A stretch of DNA of 64,000 nucleotides from Domibacillus sp. DTU_2020_1001157_1_SI_ALB_TIR_016 (GCF_032341995.1 NZ_CP135438.1:248001-312000); one strand, 5' to 3'; positions 18,171 through 27,353 are shown, numbered from the stretch's first letter. Numbers and translations are program-made. The notes: generated by a model not told the origin, from the sequence alone.

Positions 18171-19388
18171 TTATGACGTGGTGGCTGACCGGTAGTCATA
18201 GCTTCTATTGTGGGCGATAAGGAAGAAGAGATTCTTCAACAGCTTATTCACACAAGCGATAGACGCGACTTTATGACACTTGTTATAAGGTTGCGTTTTT
18301 AATTTGTCATAGTAGTCGACTATATGATTCTTTCCGAAACGCCGTTGTTTGATCATGTTCTGGATAATGAGGAATAGCAGCTTTCGCAAGTGCTTGTTTC
18401 CGCATTTATTGATTTTGTCCCTGTAAAGTGTCTTCCCTGATTGAAAGCGCCGGATATCAATGCCCGCAAAAGCATTAAGCTGTTTATGATTATCGAACCG
18501 ATGAATATCTCCGATTTCTGCCATAAGACGCACCGCTGTATTAGGACCAATCCCAGGAAAGCTAAGAATGATTCGGTACTCTTCGCGACTTTCAGCCAAC
18601 GGAATCATTCTTTTTATACACTGTTCCTTCTCGTAAAGTAGTTCCTGGTACCGCTTCGCGTAGGACCTGAGCTGTTCACATAAGACATCCGTCGAAGAGA
18701 CCGATGGATAAGATTGTTTAGCTGCTTCAAGCAGTTCAAGGGCTTTTCTTTCCGCAATTACTGGCGATATATTTTTATTTGTGTTGTTGCGAACCTTATT
18801 CTTAATCACCGTTTTTGAAAGGCCTTGGATAAGTTCCGGATGGGGAAACAGCTGGACCATATTTAAAAACAGTTCCGATTTACTAGTGAAAATTTTCTCT
18901 AGTTCTGGGAATGTTAATTGAATAACTTTATGCATACGGCTGCGAATAACGGATAACTCATCGTCCAGTTCACTATAATATCTGGAGAGCGATTTTAACT
19001 GGTGGAGAAGCTCATCTGAACCTTCCTTTTTCCTTCTATCTGTCGTAAAGTGGGTAAGCGCTAACCGATGTGCATCACTCTTATCCGTTTTATGAATCCG
19101 CAAGGAATCACATTGTAATTTCGCTTCCAAGGGGTTCAAAAGACAGTAAGTATAATAATTCTCATTCATAAAACGCTCTAGTGGCCTGGAATAAACACCG
19201 GTTGCTTCAAATACGATCTCGGGCTGTTCTCCATAACCTTCGGTTAATTCGTCAATCTTTTTCTTTAACTCCTCAAACTCTGTCCGAAAATGGTTGATTT
19301 CTCCTTCGAACATACAATGTTTTAATTCATTATAAATAACCATGTAACTTTTCCCCATACTGACATCAAATGCGATTACGTGCTTCAT
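18171..19388 (-). CDS. IS110-family transposase (DEDD recombinase)
   Basis: 405 residues, full length for the family. The N-terminal RuvC-like domain has Asp8 (AFDVS), Glu61 (FEATGVY), Asp102 and Asp105 (KTDKSDAHRLA). The C-terminal Transposase_20 domain reads SFPGIGPNTAVRLMAEIGD and then RRFQSGK, the latter holding the candidate catalytic serine. A strong AGGAGG precedes the ATG. IS110 elements have no clear terminal inverted repeats, so the ends are not defined here. The reading frame is intact and the element may be active. Confidence 0.93.
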   Translation of the reverse strand: MKHVIAFDVSMGKSYMVIYNELKHCMFEGEINHFRTEFEELKKKIDELTEGYGEQPEIVFEATGVYSRPLERFMNENYYTYCLLNPLEAKLQCDSLRIHKTDKSDAHRLALTHFTTDRRKKEGSDELLHQLKSLSRYYSELDDELSVIRSRMHKVIQLTFPELEKIFTSKSELFLNMVQLFPHPELIQGLSKTVIKNKVRNNTNKNISPVIAERKALELLEAAKQSYPSVSSTDVLCEQLRSYAKRYQELLYEKEQCIKRMIPLAESREEYRIILSFPGIGPNTAVRLMAEIGDIHRFDNHKQLNAFAGIDIRRFQSGKTLYRDKINKCGNKHLRKLLFLIIQNMIKQRRFGKNHIVDYYDKLKTQPYNKCHKVASIACVNKLLKNLFFLIAHNRSYDYRSATTS

Positions 19389-19570
19389 ACTTATCCTCCT
19401 AACTTTGCATGGAAGTCTTCACCTTACACTTATTGATTCCCATTTCTTATACACGATCTCGAAGGATCCAACATACTCAAACCTGATTCAAATAAGGTAA
19501 GTGAAGTAGGTCAGTTTTTTAATCGGATTCATGATCCCAAGCTGTCTCCGGCCTACTCTTCACTTCCACT
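19389..19570 (-). ncRNA. Candidate IS110 bridge RNA leader
   Basis: For the IS110 group, the noncoding end upstream of the transposase is known to encode a bridge RNA that pairs with donor and target DNA. This stretch holds a long inverted element (minus strand GTGAAGAGTAGG at about 19546-19567 against CCTACTTCAC at about 19499-19512) and a second short hairpin around GGATCCTTCGAGATCG. The assignment is by position and structure only. Confidence 0.4.
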
Positions 19571-19574
19571 ATAT

Positions 19575-19614
19575 AAAAAATAGTAGTGTAAACCAATGCC
19601 TTGGCTACACTACT
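19575..19614 (-). terminator. Strong terminator at the end of the IS3 remnant
   Basis: TAGTAGTGTA with CCAA pairs to TTGG with TACACTACTA across a four-base loop. On the minus strand it is followed by TTTTTT. Confidence 0.8.
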
Positions 19615-19945
19615 AATCTTAGTATGTTTCTTAAGAGGCAGTTGCTTATATTTGTACGGGCTCATATAGCATAACGTTCCATGAATACGCAGCTTGTTAA
19701 ACCAATTAACGTAATCGCTAAGCTCAAGCGTAAGCTACTCTAGACTACCAAAGTTCTTCTGGTTCATAAACTCGGTTTTAATAATTTTAAACGTGGCTTC
19801 CGCTATGACGCTATCTTATAGATAGCCTTTCATGCTTAAAGAGCGGCCGATCTGGAAGGCCGCTAACCTTTTATCAATTAGCTGGTTTTTAAACTCGCTG
19901 CCACGGTCGGTATGGAACAGCTGGATATCTCGCAGAAATCGGGCA
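19615..19945 (-). pseudogene. IS3-family (IS150 group) OrfB C-terminal remnant
   Basis: Reverse-strand reading gives DIQLFHTDRGSEFKNQLIDK, then AEATFKIIKTEF and DYVNWFNKLRIHGTLCYMSP, the classic C-terminal half of an IS3 integrase-type transposase. Two in-frame stops interrupt it (after MKGYL and after GSLE). The N-terminal half and OrfA are gone. It abuts a decayed family-B gene. Confidence 0.85.
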
Positions 19946-20165
19946 CGGCAGCTCCCCATTCACTTCCCATTGTTTGACGGTGAGCCGTTTTGTGTTTCTC
20001 TTCATTTTCACTGTATGTTTGATGACGGGTTTTGTATTCATAGCAACTACATCCTCTTCTTTAGTGTCTTTACTTATGTATGCTGCAGGCTCTTTCATTG
20101 CTTTTTGATTGGTATTTATTTTGCGTTCTACCAGGAGATACATAGCTTCACTAATGGAAAGGCCT
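19946..20165 (-). pseudogene. Family-B short gene remnant, copy 3
   Basis: Best preserved of three copies. From an ATG at 20143: MYLLVERKINTNQKAMKEP, AAYISKDTKEEDVVAMNTK, PVIKHTVKMKRNTKR. The frame then runs into the IS3 remnant, giving a chimeric tail. No ribosome site is evident. The function is unknown. Confidence 0.5.
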
Positions 20166-20412
20166 AATCTTTAAAGTTGCCATACAGGCTGTCTGGAAGG
20201 CAGGCAGGACCGTTAAAGCTCTTTTCTTCTTTTATTTCTCTCGAATTATTCAAGGTAGCTCATGTGATCTTCTCTCCTTCTGCCTTTTTGTATACTAATA
20301 CATATATGTGACGACAAGTGAAGTTTTACGTATACAAAAATATTGAAGACGAATACACCAGACATTGTGATTTGGAAATCAGGGATAGCGCAGTGAACTG
20401 TTAATCTGAAAA

Positions 20413-20446
20413 CAAAAAACCGGACCCGCTCTCGGGTCCAGTTTTA
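20413..20446 (-). terminator. Terminator of the amidase gene (in a duplicated segment)
   Basis: GGACCCG/CGGGTCC stem with T-run on the minus strand, eight bases beyond the amidase stop. About 70 bases around it (from AATCAGGGATAGCG, 20376) are repeated with changes at 22308-22375. Confidence 0.85.
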
Positions 20447-20453
20447 CTTTGTC

Positions 20454-21881
20454 TTATTTAGCGATGCTGTAAAGAGAATCTACTTCGTAGCCTTTTGCTT
20501 TATAGTAATCCAAAATACCAAGATAGATCGCTTTGGCTGCCGCTGTCTGCCAGTAATCCGATTTCAATTTGTCATTGTCACTTTTATTCGTAATAAAACC
20601 GAGTTCCGCCAGCGCGGCCGGCATATTGTTTTCACGGAGAACACCGTAATTTCCTGACTTTACCCCGCGGTTATTTAAATTCCAGGCGTCTGTCATTCTT
20701 GTTTGAATTTTTAACGCCAGTAATTTGCTGTCTGACACATACGGGTTTGCAGCAGCTGCATAGTAAAATGTTTCTGTACCGTTCGCACTCGCACTAGCCG
20801 CATTTGCATGAATGCTGACAAACACATTCCCCTTGTTTTTTATGGCAAAATCAGGCCGGGCATTCACAGAGACAAAGACGTCTGAAGAGCGGGTCATTTT
20901 CACCTTAAAAGGTGTTTTCTTTAGCAGGTTGTTTATTTTCAGCCCTGTAGAAAGGACAACATCTTTTTCTCTAAGTCCAAAGCCAATTGCACCCGGATCT
21001 GTACCGCCATGTCCTGGGTCAAGAATAATTGTTTGGCCAGAAAGGGATGAATCTGGACTGGCAGAAGGCTTTTCAGGTGAGGCAGTTCCTAAAGAAGTAC
21101 TTCGCAAATAAGAAGCACTGACAAACCCGACTGTGTTACCTGTTTTAACATATATCCAGTCCCCAACCGAATGCGCACCTGATACTTTTACATTTTTTGC
21201 AATCTTTCCTTGTGAAGCAAAGGATGTCGAAGGTCCTGTGCGGATATTTAGGTTATCAGCACTTGTCCAAAGTACCTTTGAAAAACTTACAGATTGTTTT
21301 GTACGGAACGTGGGATTAATCGCACGTGCTAAAAAAACAGCAAAATCAGCACGTTTAATCGTTAAATTTCCGCCAAACGTACCACTGGCAGTTCCACTGG
21401 CAATGCCGCGATCCATTAGCTCTTTTGCAGCTCCGGAAGTCGTGCCGTTATAAGAGTAGCCGAATGCATTCGCGATCATAATGGCCATTTCCCCGCGCGT
21501 AACTTCCTTATTCGGATAAAACTGGCCTGCACTTACTCCCGATAAAGAGTTAGTAATAATTTTTTTGTCCACACTAGATTGTATAAACCCGGAAGCATAG
21601 TTACCCGTTCCAACATCAGAGAATACTGTTTTTCTTTGTGTACCGTTTAATTGAAGAGCACGGCCAATTAATGTAACAGCTTCTGTTCTTGTTATCGCTT
21701 GATGGGGATTAAAAGACGTGTTAGATGAACCTTTTACAATCCCCCCACCTGACAAATAGTTTACTTCCTTCTTTACGCGGCTTGGTACATCCGTAAAACC
21801 AGCTGCCTGAGCAGACAGATTGATGCTCCATTGGGAAATAGTCAATAAAAAAACTAGAATAAAAATCATGCTTTTCTTCAC
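20454..21881 (-). CDS. N-acetylmuramoyl-L-alanine amidase with SLH and SH3 domains
   Basis: 475 residues, secreted. The signal peptide is about residues 1-27 (SAQAAG). Three SLH repeats follow (about 28-190) that anchor the enzyme to pyruvylated secondary wall polymer. A bacterial SH3 domain (about 204-260, NLNIRTGPSTSFASQGK) and a short Ser/Pro linker come next. The Amidase_3 domain (about 284-465) has zinc ligands His291 (DPGHGG), Glu305 and His358 (SIHANA), and catalytic Glu426 (AELGF). It hydrolyses the bond between muramic acid and L-alanine in peptidoglycan. It is a single gene with its own terminator. The role (cell separation, sporulation or autolysis) is open. Confidence 0.93.
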   Translation of the reverse strand: MKKSMIFILVFLLTISQWSINLSAQAAGFTDVPSRVKKEVNYLSGGGIVKGSSNTSFNPHQAITRTEAVTLIGRALQLNGTQRKTVFSDVGTGNYASGFIQSSVDKKIITNSLSGVSAGQFYPNKEVTRGEMAIMIANAFGYSYNGTTSGAAKELMDRGIASGTASGTFGGNLTIKRADFAVFLARAINPTFRTKQSVSFSKVLWTSADNLNIRTGPSTSFASQGKIAKNVKVSGAHSVGDWIYVKTGNTVGFVSASYLRSTSLGTASPEKPSASPDSSLSGQTIILDPGHGGTDPGAIGFGLREKDVVLSTGLKINNLLKKTPFKVKMTRSSDVFVSVNARPDFAIKNKGNVFVSIHANAASASANGTETFYYAAAANPYVSDSKLLALKIQTRMTDAWNLNNRGVKSGNYGVLRENNMPAALAELGFITNKSDNDKLKSDYWQTAAAKAIYLGILDYYKAKGYEVDSLYSIAK

Positions 21882-22139
21882 GTTTAGACCTCTCCCCTTA
21901 TCGTTTTATCCAAATATCTTGTATGGATCTCTTTCATATTATTTCCTTTTACTAATTTTGTTTATATGAAACTTTTTAAAATAGTTATTGCACATATGTA
22001 ACAGTAATTTGATTTTCGTTATGAAAACGAAATAAAAAATTGTTTTTTGATTAATGCTTAAAATATCTCTAAGAGCGTCTTAATTTCCCCTTCAAAAGGT
22101 TTGCTTGAGGGCGTTTGAACTGGATTATCACCACTAAAT

Positions 22140-22305
22140 TAGATAGTTTTTTTAGGAATGATCGCTTTTATTCAACCGGGATTACATAGCCTATGTGTTC
22201 CATGAAAGTATAGCTTGTTAAACCGGTTAACATAATTATGGGATTCAAGTGTAAGGGGTTCTGGACTATCAAACTTCACCTAGCTGACAAATTCTATTTT
22301 CTGAT
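22140..22305 (-). pseudogene. IS3-family OrfB remnant, second copy
   Basis: The minus strand reads DQKIEFVS, stop, VKFDSPEPLTLESHNYVNRF, NKLYFHGTHRLCNPG. This aligns with the 19615-19945 remnant (NFGSLE...LTLELSDYVNWFNKLRIHGT) but covers only its last third. Confidence 0.75.
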
Positions 22306-22307
22306 CG

Positions 22308-22375
22308 AAAACTCAGGGATAGCGATGAATTGTTAATTCGAAAACAAAAAAACAGAACCCGCTCTCGGGTCCTAT
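22308..22375. repeat. Second copy of a terminator-bearing segment
   Basis: CTCAGGGATAGCG, TTGTTAATTCGAAAAC and GAACCCGCTCTCGGGTCC match 20376-20440 in the same orientation. It serves as a terminator for the small minus-strand frame at 22391-22510. Confidence 0.7.
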
Positions 22376-22390
22376 TTCACCTTTTGTACG

Positions 22391-22510
22391 CTATTTATTA
22401 TTAGCCTTTTTCATTTGCTCAATTAGCTTTTTTGTCCTCAAATCCTGGCTTCTCGATAATTTTACTGGGGCAACATACACGCCGTCTTTTGCTTCATTTT
22501 CAAGATCCAT
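22391..22510 (-). CDS. Possible small protein or gene tail
   Basis: 39 codons from an ATG at 22510 (MDLENEAKDGVYVAPVKLSR, then SQDLRTKKLIEQMKKANNK). The open frame extends a few codons further upstream to a TGA. Basic, helical C-terminus. It lacks a clear ribosome site, so it may be the end of a decayed gene. A terminator follows directly. I do not recognise it. Confidence 0.35.
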   Translation of the reverse strand: MDLENEAKDGVYVAPVKLSRSQDLRTKKLIEQMKKANNK

Positions 22511-22585
22511 GATTCTTTTCTGATAGTGTCAGCAGAAAGATCATAGCCATGTTAAGAAAAGCAATGGAGCATGCCTTTGTATATA

Positions 22586-22897
22586 CTACGCTTTTTCACT
22601 ACTAAATTCCGTTTTCTGACGCAAAACCTTATTAACAGAACTGCGGTTCTTCCAGATAAACTTAACCATTTCTGCTGGTTCCAGCAGCTGTTCATCTGGA
22701 TCGCAATAGGTTTCACCTTTTCCATGAATGGTCCACGCCTTTGTGTATTCATTAAACATCAGCGTCCACTGCCCATTTCGCTGCTTGTCTTCAAAAACAA
22801 AGTAATGCTTGTTTCCTTGATCATCGTAAAAAGCAATTTGAGGAAAATCCAGTGAGAATTGTTCAATATCTTTTTTCGATCTTAACACTCTAGCCAT
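22586..22897 (-). CDS. Hypothetical protein
   Basis: 103 residues with AAGGAGAG seven bases before the ATG. Pieces: SKKDIEQFSLDFPQIAFYDD, KHYFVFEDKQRNGQWTLMF, then a Lys/Arg-rich end. Mixed beta-rich start, no signal or membrane segment. It is followed by a shorter frame and a terminator on the same strand. The family is not recognised. Confidence 0.65.
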   Translation of the reverse strand: MARVLRSKKDIEQFSLDFPQIAFYDDQGNKHYFVFEDKQRNGQWTLMFNEYTKAWTIHGKGETYCDPDEQLLEPAEMVKFIWKNRSSVNKVLRQKTEFSSEKA

Positions 22898-23290
22898 AAT
22901 TCAACTCTCCTTCACGAAAAACTTGAGAAATGCAAAAATGTCTTGTTTTTAGACAGCTATTTCCAATATTATATATAATTCGAGAAAGTAATGCACCCTG
23001 TCCTTTTAATTTTTGTTCTTGCTTCCTGAAAACATTTATGCTTATAGACGAACTGTTAAGTAACTTTGCTTGTTTCCTCTATAATCAATAAATGGTAAAA
23101 AAGTGATATCTATCATGATATTTGAGTTTCATATTAATGAAGATTTATTAATGATAGCAGCCAATTTAATCAACAGTGACCTTTTCCAAAAAAACTCCCT
23201 GTTTGATTATATTACCAGTGTGAGGGGAGCGGAAACGACCTATACTGTTAAGGCAAGACAAATCAAAAACCCATAAGGGAGTGACTGATC
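22898..23290. other. Intergenic region upstream of the spore protein gene
   Basis: About 390 bases. It should contain a forespore promoter for the SASP gene, but I could not identify -35 and -10 elements with confidence. Confidence 0.4.
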
Positions 23291-23485
23291 ATGTCAAGCA
23301 GAAACCGCAACCGACTATTGGCTCCAGGTGCCCAGCAGGCTATTGACCAGATGAAGTACGAAATTGCTTCTGAATTTGGTGTTCAGCTGGGTGCGGATAC
23401 AACAGCGCGTGAAAACGGTTCTGTCGGCGGTGAAATCACGAAGCGTCTTGTAGAAATGGCGAAACAGGAATTGTCTCGTCGTTAG
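23291..23485 (+). CDS. Alpha/beta-type small acid-soluble spore protein
   Basis: 64 residues with both family signatures: [10 protein letters not shown] (containing the GPR protease cleavage region EIASEFGV) and [15 protein letters not shown]. These proteins coat forespore DNA, protect it from UV and heat, and are degraded to amino acids at germination. ATG preceded by AAGGGAGTGACTG. Expected to be transcribed by sigma-G. Single gene with a strong terminator. Confidence 0.97.
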   Translation: MSSRNRNRLLAPGAQQAIDQMKYEIASEFGVQLGADTTARENGSVGGEITKRLVEMAKQELSRR

Positions 23486-23508
23486 GAAACATGTAAAACT
23501 AAAAAGCA

Positions 23509-23552
23509 ACAAAAAAAGACATCCATTCGTTCTGAAGGGATGTCTTTTTTTG
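23509..23552. terminator. Terminator of the SASP gene
   Basis: AAAAAAAGACATCC...GGGATGTCTTTTTTT, with A/T runs on both sides. Confidence 0.9.
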
Positions 23553-23739
23553 GTTAAGGCTCTGTTAGAGATTGGTGTGAATGAACGTCTAGTTTTTGTA
23601 TCCAAAATTTGAGAATATCCAATTTGGCCGTACTGTTGATTAAAAAATATAAATTTAAATTATTTTAAGAAAAGATTTTAACAATTGTTCAATTAGCTTT
23701 TTTGTCATCAAATTTCGTTCCTTTAGTTGTTTAACAGCA

Positions 23740-24768
23740 TTAATTCTTTGTCTTTTGTTTTAACAGTGCTGACAAAAAGGCTAATGTTAGTCCCTGTCCC
23801 CAGCCTTGAACTCTTTTATACGGAACCTGTTTGTACCCTTCTGCATCATCCATTACAGCCGTCCCTGCAGAGACACTTGCTACCGATCCATCTTCTTTGA
23901 TTTGACTAAGAATTCCTTCAATCGACATCTGTATATATTCATTATACAATTTGCCTCTAGACAACAAGGCAGCAGCAATTCCAGCAGATCCAGATGTCTC
24001 TTGATAGGAATCGACATCTGTTAGAATCGTATGCCAAAGTCCAGTTGGAGATTGCAAACGAACTAAAGCACTCAACAGATCACGAAGAGAATCCGCAATA
24101 ACCATATAAGATGGATGCTGTACTTTGATTAACTCCAATGCTCTTGCCATCGTGTAGGCTGCCCAGCTATTTCCTCTTGCCCAAAAAATGCCGGACATAT
24201 GGTTTTGAGCAACATGATCCCATCCATGATAATATAAATTTGTTGTTTCATTCTGTAGAAATTGTTCGTGTCCGTGATATTGTTTCAAGCCAAATTCAAA
24301 ATAATCATTTCGATCTAACATATGGCCAATTCGTAAAAGAAAATATCCCGCCATAAACATCGTATCTGCCCATGCTTGCTCGGGAAATACATCCTTTCCT
24401 CCGTTAACGGTATGCTGTAAAATACCGTCTGCAAACCTGTCTGCATCGTTTAATAAAAAATCTGCCATTTGAATGGCGTAGTTCAAATAGTTTTCTTCTT
24501 CTGAGGCTTTATATAAAGTAAGAAGCGTATGGCCAATCGCACAAGCATTTACAGATAATGATGGCAGACCATCTTCCAGTTCCTTGTCTATCCAGTTCTT
24601 AAGAAAGTGTAAATATTTCTCCTCTCCGGTGGCTTCATATGCTTCAGCAATACCGAAAAAGGCTACCCCGGCAGGCCAGTCCCACCCGTAATCCATCTTC
24701 ATGGTCCTTTCAACAACTTTATCTATTTTAGCCTTTACTTCATTTTCATCAAAAACAAACTTAGACAT
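23740..24768 (-). CDS. Glycoside hydrolase family 105 unsaturated rhamnogalacturonyl hydrolase
   Basis: 342 residues, close to B. subtilis YesR and YteR. Six-hairpin barrel motifs include DYGWDWPAGVAFFGI, AWADTMFMA (the Asp is the candidate general acid), YHGWDH and ARGNSWAAY. It removes the unsaturated galacturonyl unit left by rhamnogalacturonan or related lyases. No signal peptide, so it acts on imported disaccharides in the cytoplasm. Here it stands alone, without the lyase and transporter genes usually nearby. Confidence 0.9.
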   Translation of the reverse strand: MSKFVFDENEVKAKIDKVVERTMKMDYGWDWPAGVAFFGIAEAYEATGEEKYLHFLKNWIDKELEDGLPSLSVNACAIGHTLLTLYKASEEENYLNYAIQMADFLLNDADRFADGILQHTVNGGKDVFPEQAWADTMFMAGYFLLRIGHMLDRNDYFEFGLKQYHGHEQFLQNETTNLYYHGWDHVAQNHMSGIFWARGNSWAAYTMARALELIKVQHPSYMVIADSLRDLLSALVRLQSPTGLWHTILTDVDSYQETSGSAGIAAALLSRGKLYNEYIQMSIEGILSQIKEDGSVASVSAGTAVMDDAEGYKQVPYKRVQGWGQGLTLAFLSALLKQKTKN

Positions 24769-25218
24769 CTTTCACTCTCCTAAATGATAAAAATAAATAA
24801 TTCGATGTATAACCTACAAGTTTCACCCGGTACCCTCCTTTCGTATGCCATCATTGTAAAATATATCTTTTTTTCTTTATATAAGATTTTCTTGCATGTT
24901 GATAAATTGAACAAAAAACACTGTTAAATACACATATTTCAACATTTTCAGATCTCTTTTCACTTTTTAAATGAATATTTGTACTCTCTGGCTTTAGTTC
25001 TGCTTAATGTTGTAAAGTGTGGCAGGAAATCAATAACGCAAAAAAGCCGAGACATCATACAAGCCTCGTTTTTCTTATGTTTGCACCTAGAAAACAAATA
25101 CTGGTGTTTAACAGCGTCATTTATTTAAAAATAGTCTAACTGAATTGTCTATAATATAGATAATATATGGTACTACATGGATATAATAGGAACAACAAAT
25201 TAGGTGGGAGAAATCTTT
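24769..25218. other. Intergenic region
   Basis: About 450 bases between divergent genes, AT-rich. A weak hairpin with CGAG/CTCG and TTTTT lies at 25045-25076. No cre or riboswitch recognised. Confidence 0.4.
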
Positions 25219-25779
25219 ATGAAGATTAAAACTGTTGGCACTTGGGATGATGAACTTTGGCAGGACGCGAGCCCCCTTTATATGGAAGCATTTGGAGATA
25301 AGGGAGCCAAGCCGGTTAAGATCATCAAAAATATGTTTGCACAAGGAATTGCCGAGCTTCATGTGGCGTACAACGAGTCGGCAGCGGTTGTTATGGCTCT
25401 TACAGGGAAGCTCGTATCTGACCAAGTAATGCTCATCGACTATTTGGCTGTATCCCAAAAAGAGCGAGGTCATGGACTTGGCAAACACTTTATTAATTAC
25501 TTGCGACAGAAAGCAGAGGATGAGGGGTATCAGAAATTAATTATTGAGGCTGAGTCAGAGGAAACACCAGATAATAGAAGGCGTATCCACTTTTGGCAAT
25601 CATGCGGCTTTCTTCTCACAGAGTATGTCCATCACTACATCTGGGTGCCGGAAACCTACCAGGCTATGTACCTTCCCCTCCTTGCTGATTCGAGGAAGGT
25701 AACGGGAGAAGAATTGTTTGTGTTTATCAATACCTTTCACCAGCTGTCGTTTCGCGGCGTTGGGAAGGACGAAGATTAA
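25219..25779 (+). CDS. GNAT-family N-acetyltransferase
   Basis: 186 residues from the ATG at 25219 (GGGAG eight bases upstream); a GTG at 25204 overlaps that site. The acetyl-CoA binding motif is LAVSQKERGHGLGKHFINYL (RGHGLG pyrophosphate loop), followed by IIEAESEE and FWQSCGF. The substrate cannot be predicted. Single gene; a bidirectional terminator follows. Confidence 0.88.
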   Translation: MKIKTVGTWDDELWQDASPLYMEAFGDKGAKPVKIIKNMFAQGIAELHVAYNESAAVVMALTGKLVSDQVMLIDYLAVSQKERGHGLGKHFINYLRQKAEDEGYQKLIIEAESEETPDNRRRIHFWQSCGFLLTEYVHHYIWVPETYQAMYLPLLADSRKVTGEELFVFINTFHQLSFRGVGKDED

Positions 25780-25839
25780 CGGTTTCTTCTCCTGGCTAAA
25801 TCGTTTTAACTAAGGGAGTTTAATAAGTTTATAAATAAA

Positions 25840-25884
25840 AAAGGGACAGTCCCTAAGCAGAGGGCACTATCCCTTTTTTGTCCT
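25840..25884. terminator. Bidirectional terminator
   Basis: AAAAAAGGGACAGTCCCT...AGGGCACTATCCCTTTTTT, with one mismatch, between the acetyltransferase gene and the convergent transporter gene. Confidence 0.85.
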
Positions 25885-25976
25885 GTCCGGTGAGGAACAA
25901 GATAAACTGACTCTCTTTTTCCATATTTGTTTGTAGAACAAAAGATCGCGATACAATACCTTGTTAAAATTAAAAA

Positions 25977-26002
25977 GATCTCAATATGTACATATTGAGA
26001 TC
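25977..26002 (-). terminator. Perfect 26-bp palindrome, terminator of the AtoE-like gene
   Basis: GATCTCAATATG/CATATTGAGATC separated by TA. Read on the minus strand it is followed by TTTTTAATTTT, 23 bases after the stop codon. Confidence 0.8.
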
Positions 26003-26024
26003 AAAACGAAAGGAACATCCTTTT

Positions 26025-27353
26025 TTATAAAAAGTAAAAGACCGAAGAAATAAAAATGCCTGTGATCAGCATGATGATTAAGCCGTAGCCCATAATATCT
26101 TTTGCTTTCAAACCGGCAATGGCCAGGGCAGGCAGTGCATAAAACGGCTGAATCATGTTTGTCCACGCATCTCCCCATGCGACAGCCATTGCTGTTTTAG
26201 GTAACGATACGCCCATGCTTTTTGCTGCCTCTAGCATAACAGGCGCTTGAACAGCCCATTGTCCGCCGCCTGAAGGAACAAAAAAGTTAACAAGGCCTGC
26301 ACTCCATAATGTCAGCATGTGAAAGGTATGTTCATTTGAAATCGCGATAAAGGAATCGGATAATACACCCGCCAGTCCGGAAGCGGTTACAATACCCATT
26401 AATCCTGCGTAAAATGGAAATTGTATAATAATTCCCGTCGCGCTTTTAACAGATTTAGCTACAGCTTCTAAAAACAGTCTCGGTGTTTTGTGTAAAATGA
26501 TACCAATGAAGAGGAAAAGAAAGTTAATAATGTCAAGGTTAATGGAAAACCCGTTAGCAGTAATGTAATATCCTAAAAAAGCAAGACCCAATAAACCAGT
26601 AAGCAATGACAATGCCTTGCTGTTTTCCAAACGGTCAGCAGGTGTCATGTCCATATTATGCTCAGTTACCGCAGCCAGCATATCATTCGGGTCATTTAAT
26701 AAATCGCGGTCAATAATAAATACCTGATCTTTAGGAGGCATCATAAACCGATTGATAAGGGGGACTAAAATGATAAGTCCAATGACAATGGTTAAGTTGA
26801 AAGGTGAAAAAAGAGTTTCACTAGTTGGAACAACGCCGATAAGATTTTCGGTGAAATGCCCAGGAGTAGCAATGGTTAAAGCAACGGATGACGAAAGCCC
26901 GCCGCTCCAGATAATAAATCCACTATAAGCACTTGCCACCAGCAGCCGATAGTCCACGCCATCTACTTTTTTTGCGATTTCTCGCGCTAACAATGCGCCG
27001 ATGATTAAGCCAAATCCCCAATTAATCCAGCAGGCAATCAGTGCAACAAGAGTAACAAGAATAATTGCCTGCCCGGGTGAATTTGGTGTACCCGCTAAGT
27101 TACCCAATAATTTTTTAAAGAAGGGGCTGCTCGCCATTACATGACCGGTTACCACAATAAAAATCATTTGCATGGAAAAGGTTAACAAACTCCAAAACCC
27201 ATCTCCCCAGTAGCCCACAATTTGAACCGGTGTGCTGTCTGTTAAAAAGACGGCAAGCCCCATCACAAAAAATGTAAGCACAATAACAAGTACATACGGG
27301 TCAGGCATATATTTCTGCATCAGCCTGTTTGAAATGGATATCATTATTTTCAT
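26025..27353 (-). CDS. AtoE-type short-chain fatty acid transporter
   Basis: 442 residues with about 11-12 hydrophobic segments, matching the AtoE (SCFA transporter) family in length and motifs: YMPDPYVLVIVLTFFV, YWGDGFWSLLTFSMQM, WINWGFGLIIGALLAREI and FFVPSGGGQWAVQAPVM. It imports short-chain fatty acids such as acetoacetate or butyrate. AGGAGG lies eight bases before the ATG. No CoA-transferase genes are next to it. A cre-like site about 105 bases upstream suggests carbon catabolite control. Confidence 0.9.
   Translation of the reverse strand: MKIMISISNRLMQKYMPDPYVLVIVLTFFVMGLAVFLTDSTPVQIVGYWGDGFWSLLTFSMQMIFIVVTGHVMASSPFFKKLLGNLAGTPNSPGQAIILVTLVALIACWINWGFGLIIGALLAREIAKKVDGVDYRLLVASAYSGFIIWSGGLSSSVALTIATPGHFTENLIGVVPTSETLFSPFNLTIVIGLIILVPLINRFMMPPKDQVFIIDRDLLNDPNDMLAAVTEHNMDMTPADRLENSKALSLLTGLLGLAFLGYYITANGFSINLDIINFLFLFIGIILHKTPRLFLEAVAKSVKSATGIIIQFPFYAGLMGIVTASGLAGVLSDSFIAISNEHTFHMLTLWSAGLVNFFVPSGGGQWAVQAPVMLEAAKSMGVSLPKTAMAVAWGDAWTNMIQPFYALPALAIAGLKAKDIMGYGLIIMLITGIFISSVFYFL

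Larger units (their letters stand above)
21882..22390. other. Intergenic region with IS3 remnant and repeated terminator
   Basis: About 510 bases. It holds a second IS3 orfB fragment (22140-22305) followed by a second copy of the amidase terminator segment (22308-22375). Confidence 0.5.

Noticed and set aside
22552..22752. 66-codon minus-strand frame overlapping the 103-residue hypothetical gene
   Set aside because: Out-of-frame shadow of the gene at 22586, which has the good ribosome site.
23640..23740. Minus-strand text KKLIEQLLKS resembling KKLIEQMKKA at 22391-22430
   Set aside because: The shared stretch is only about 25 bases, out of frame with a start and after a stop; too short to call a gene or repeat.
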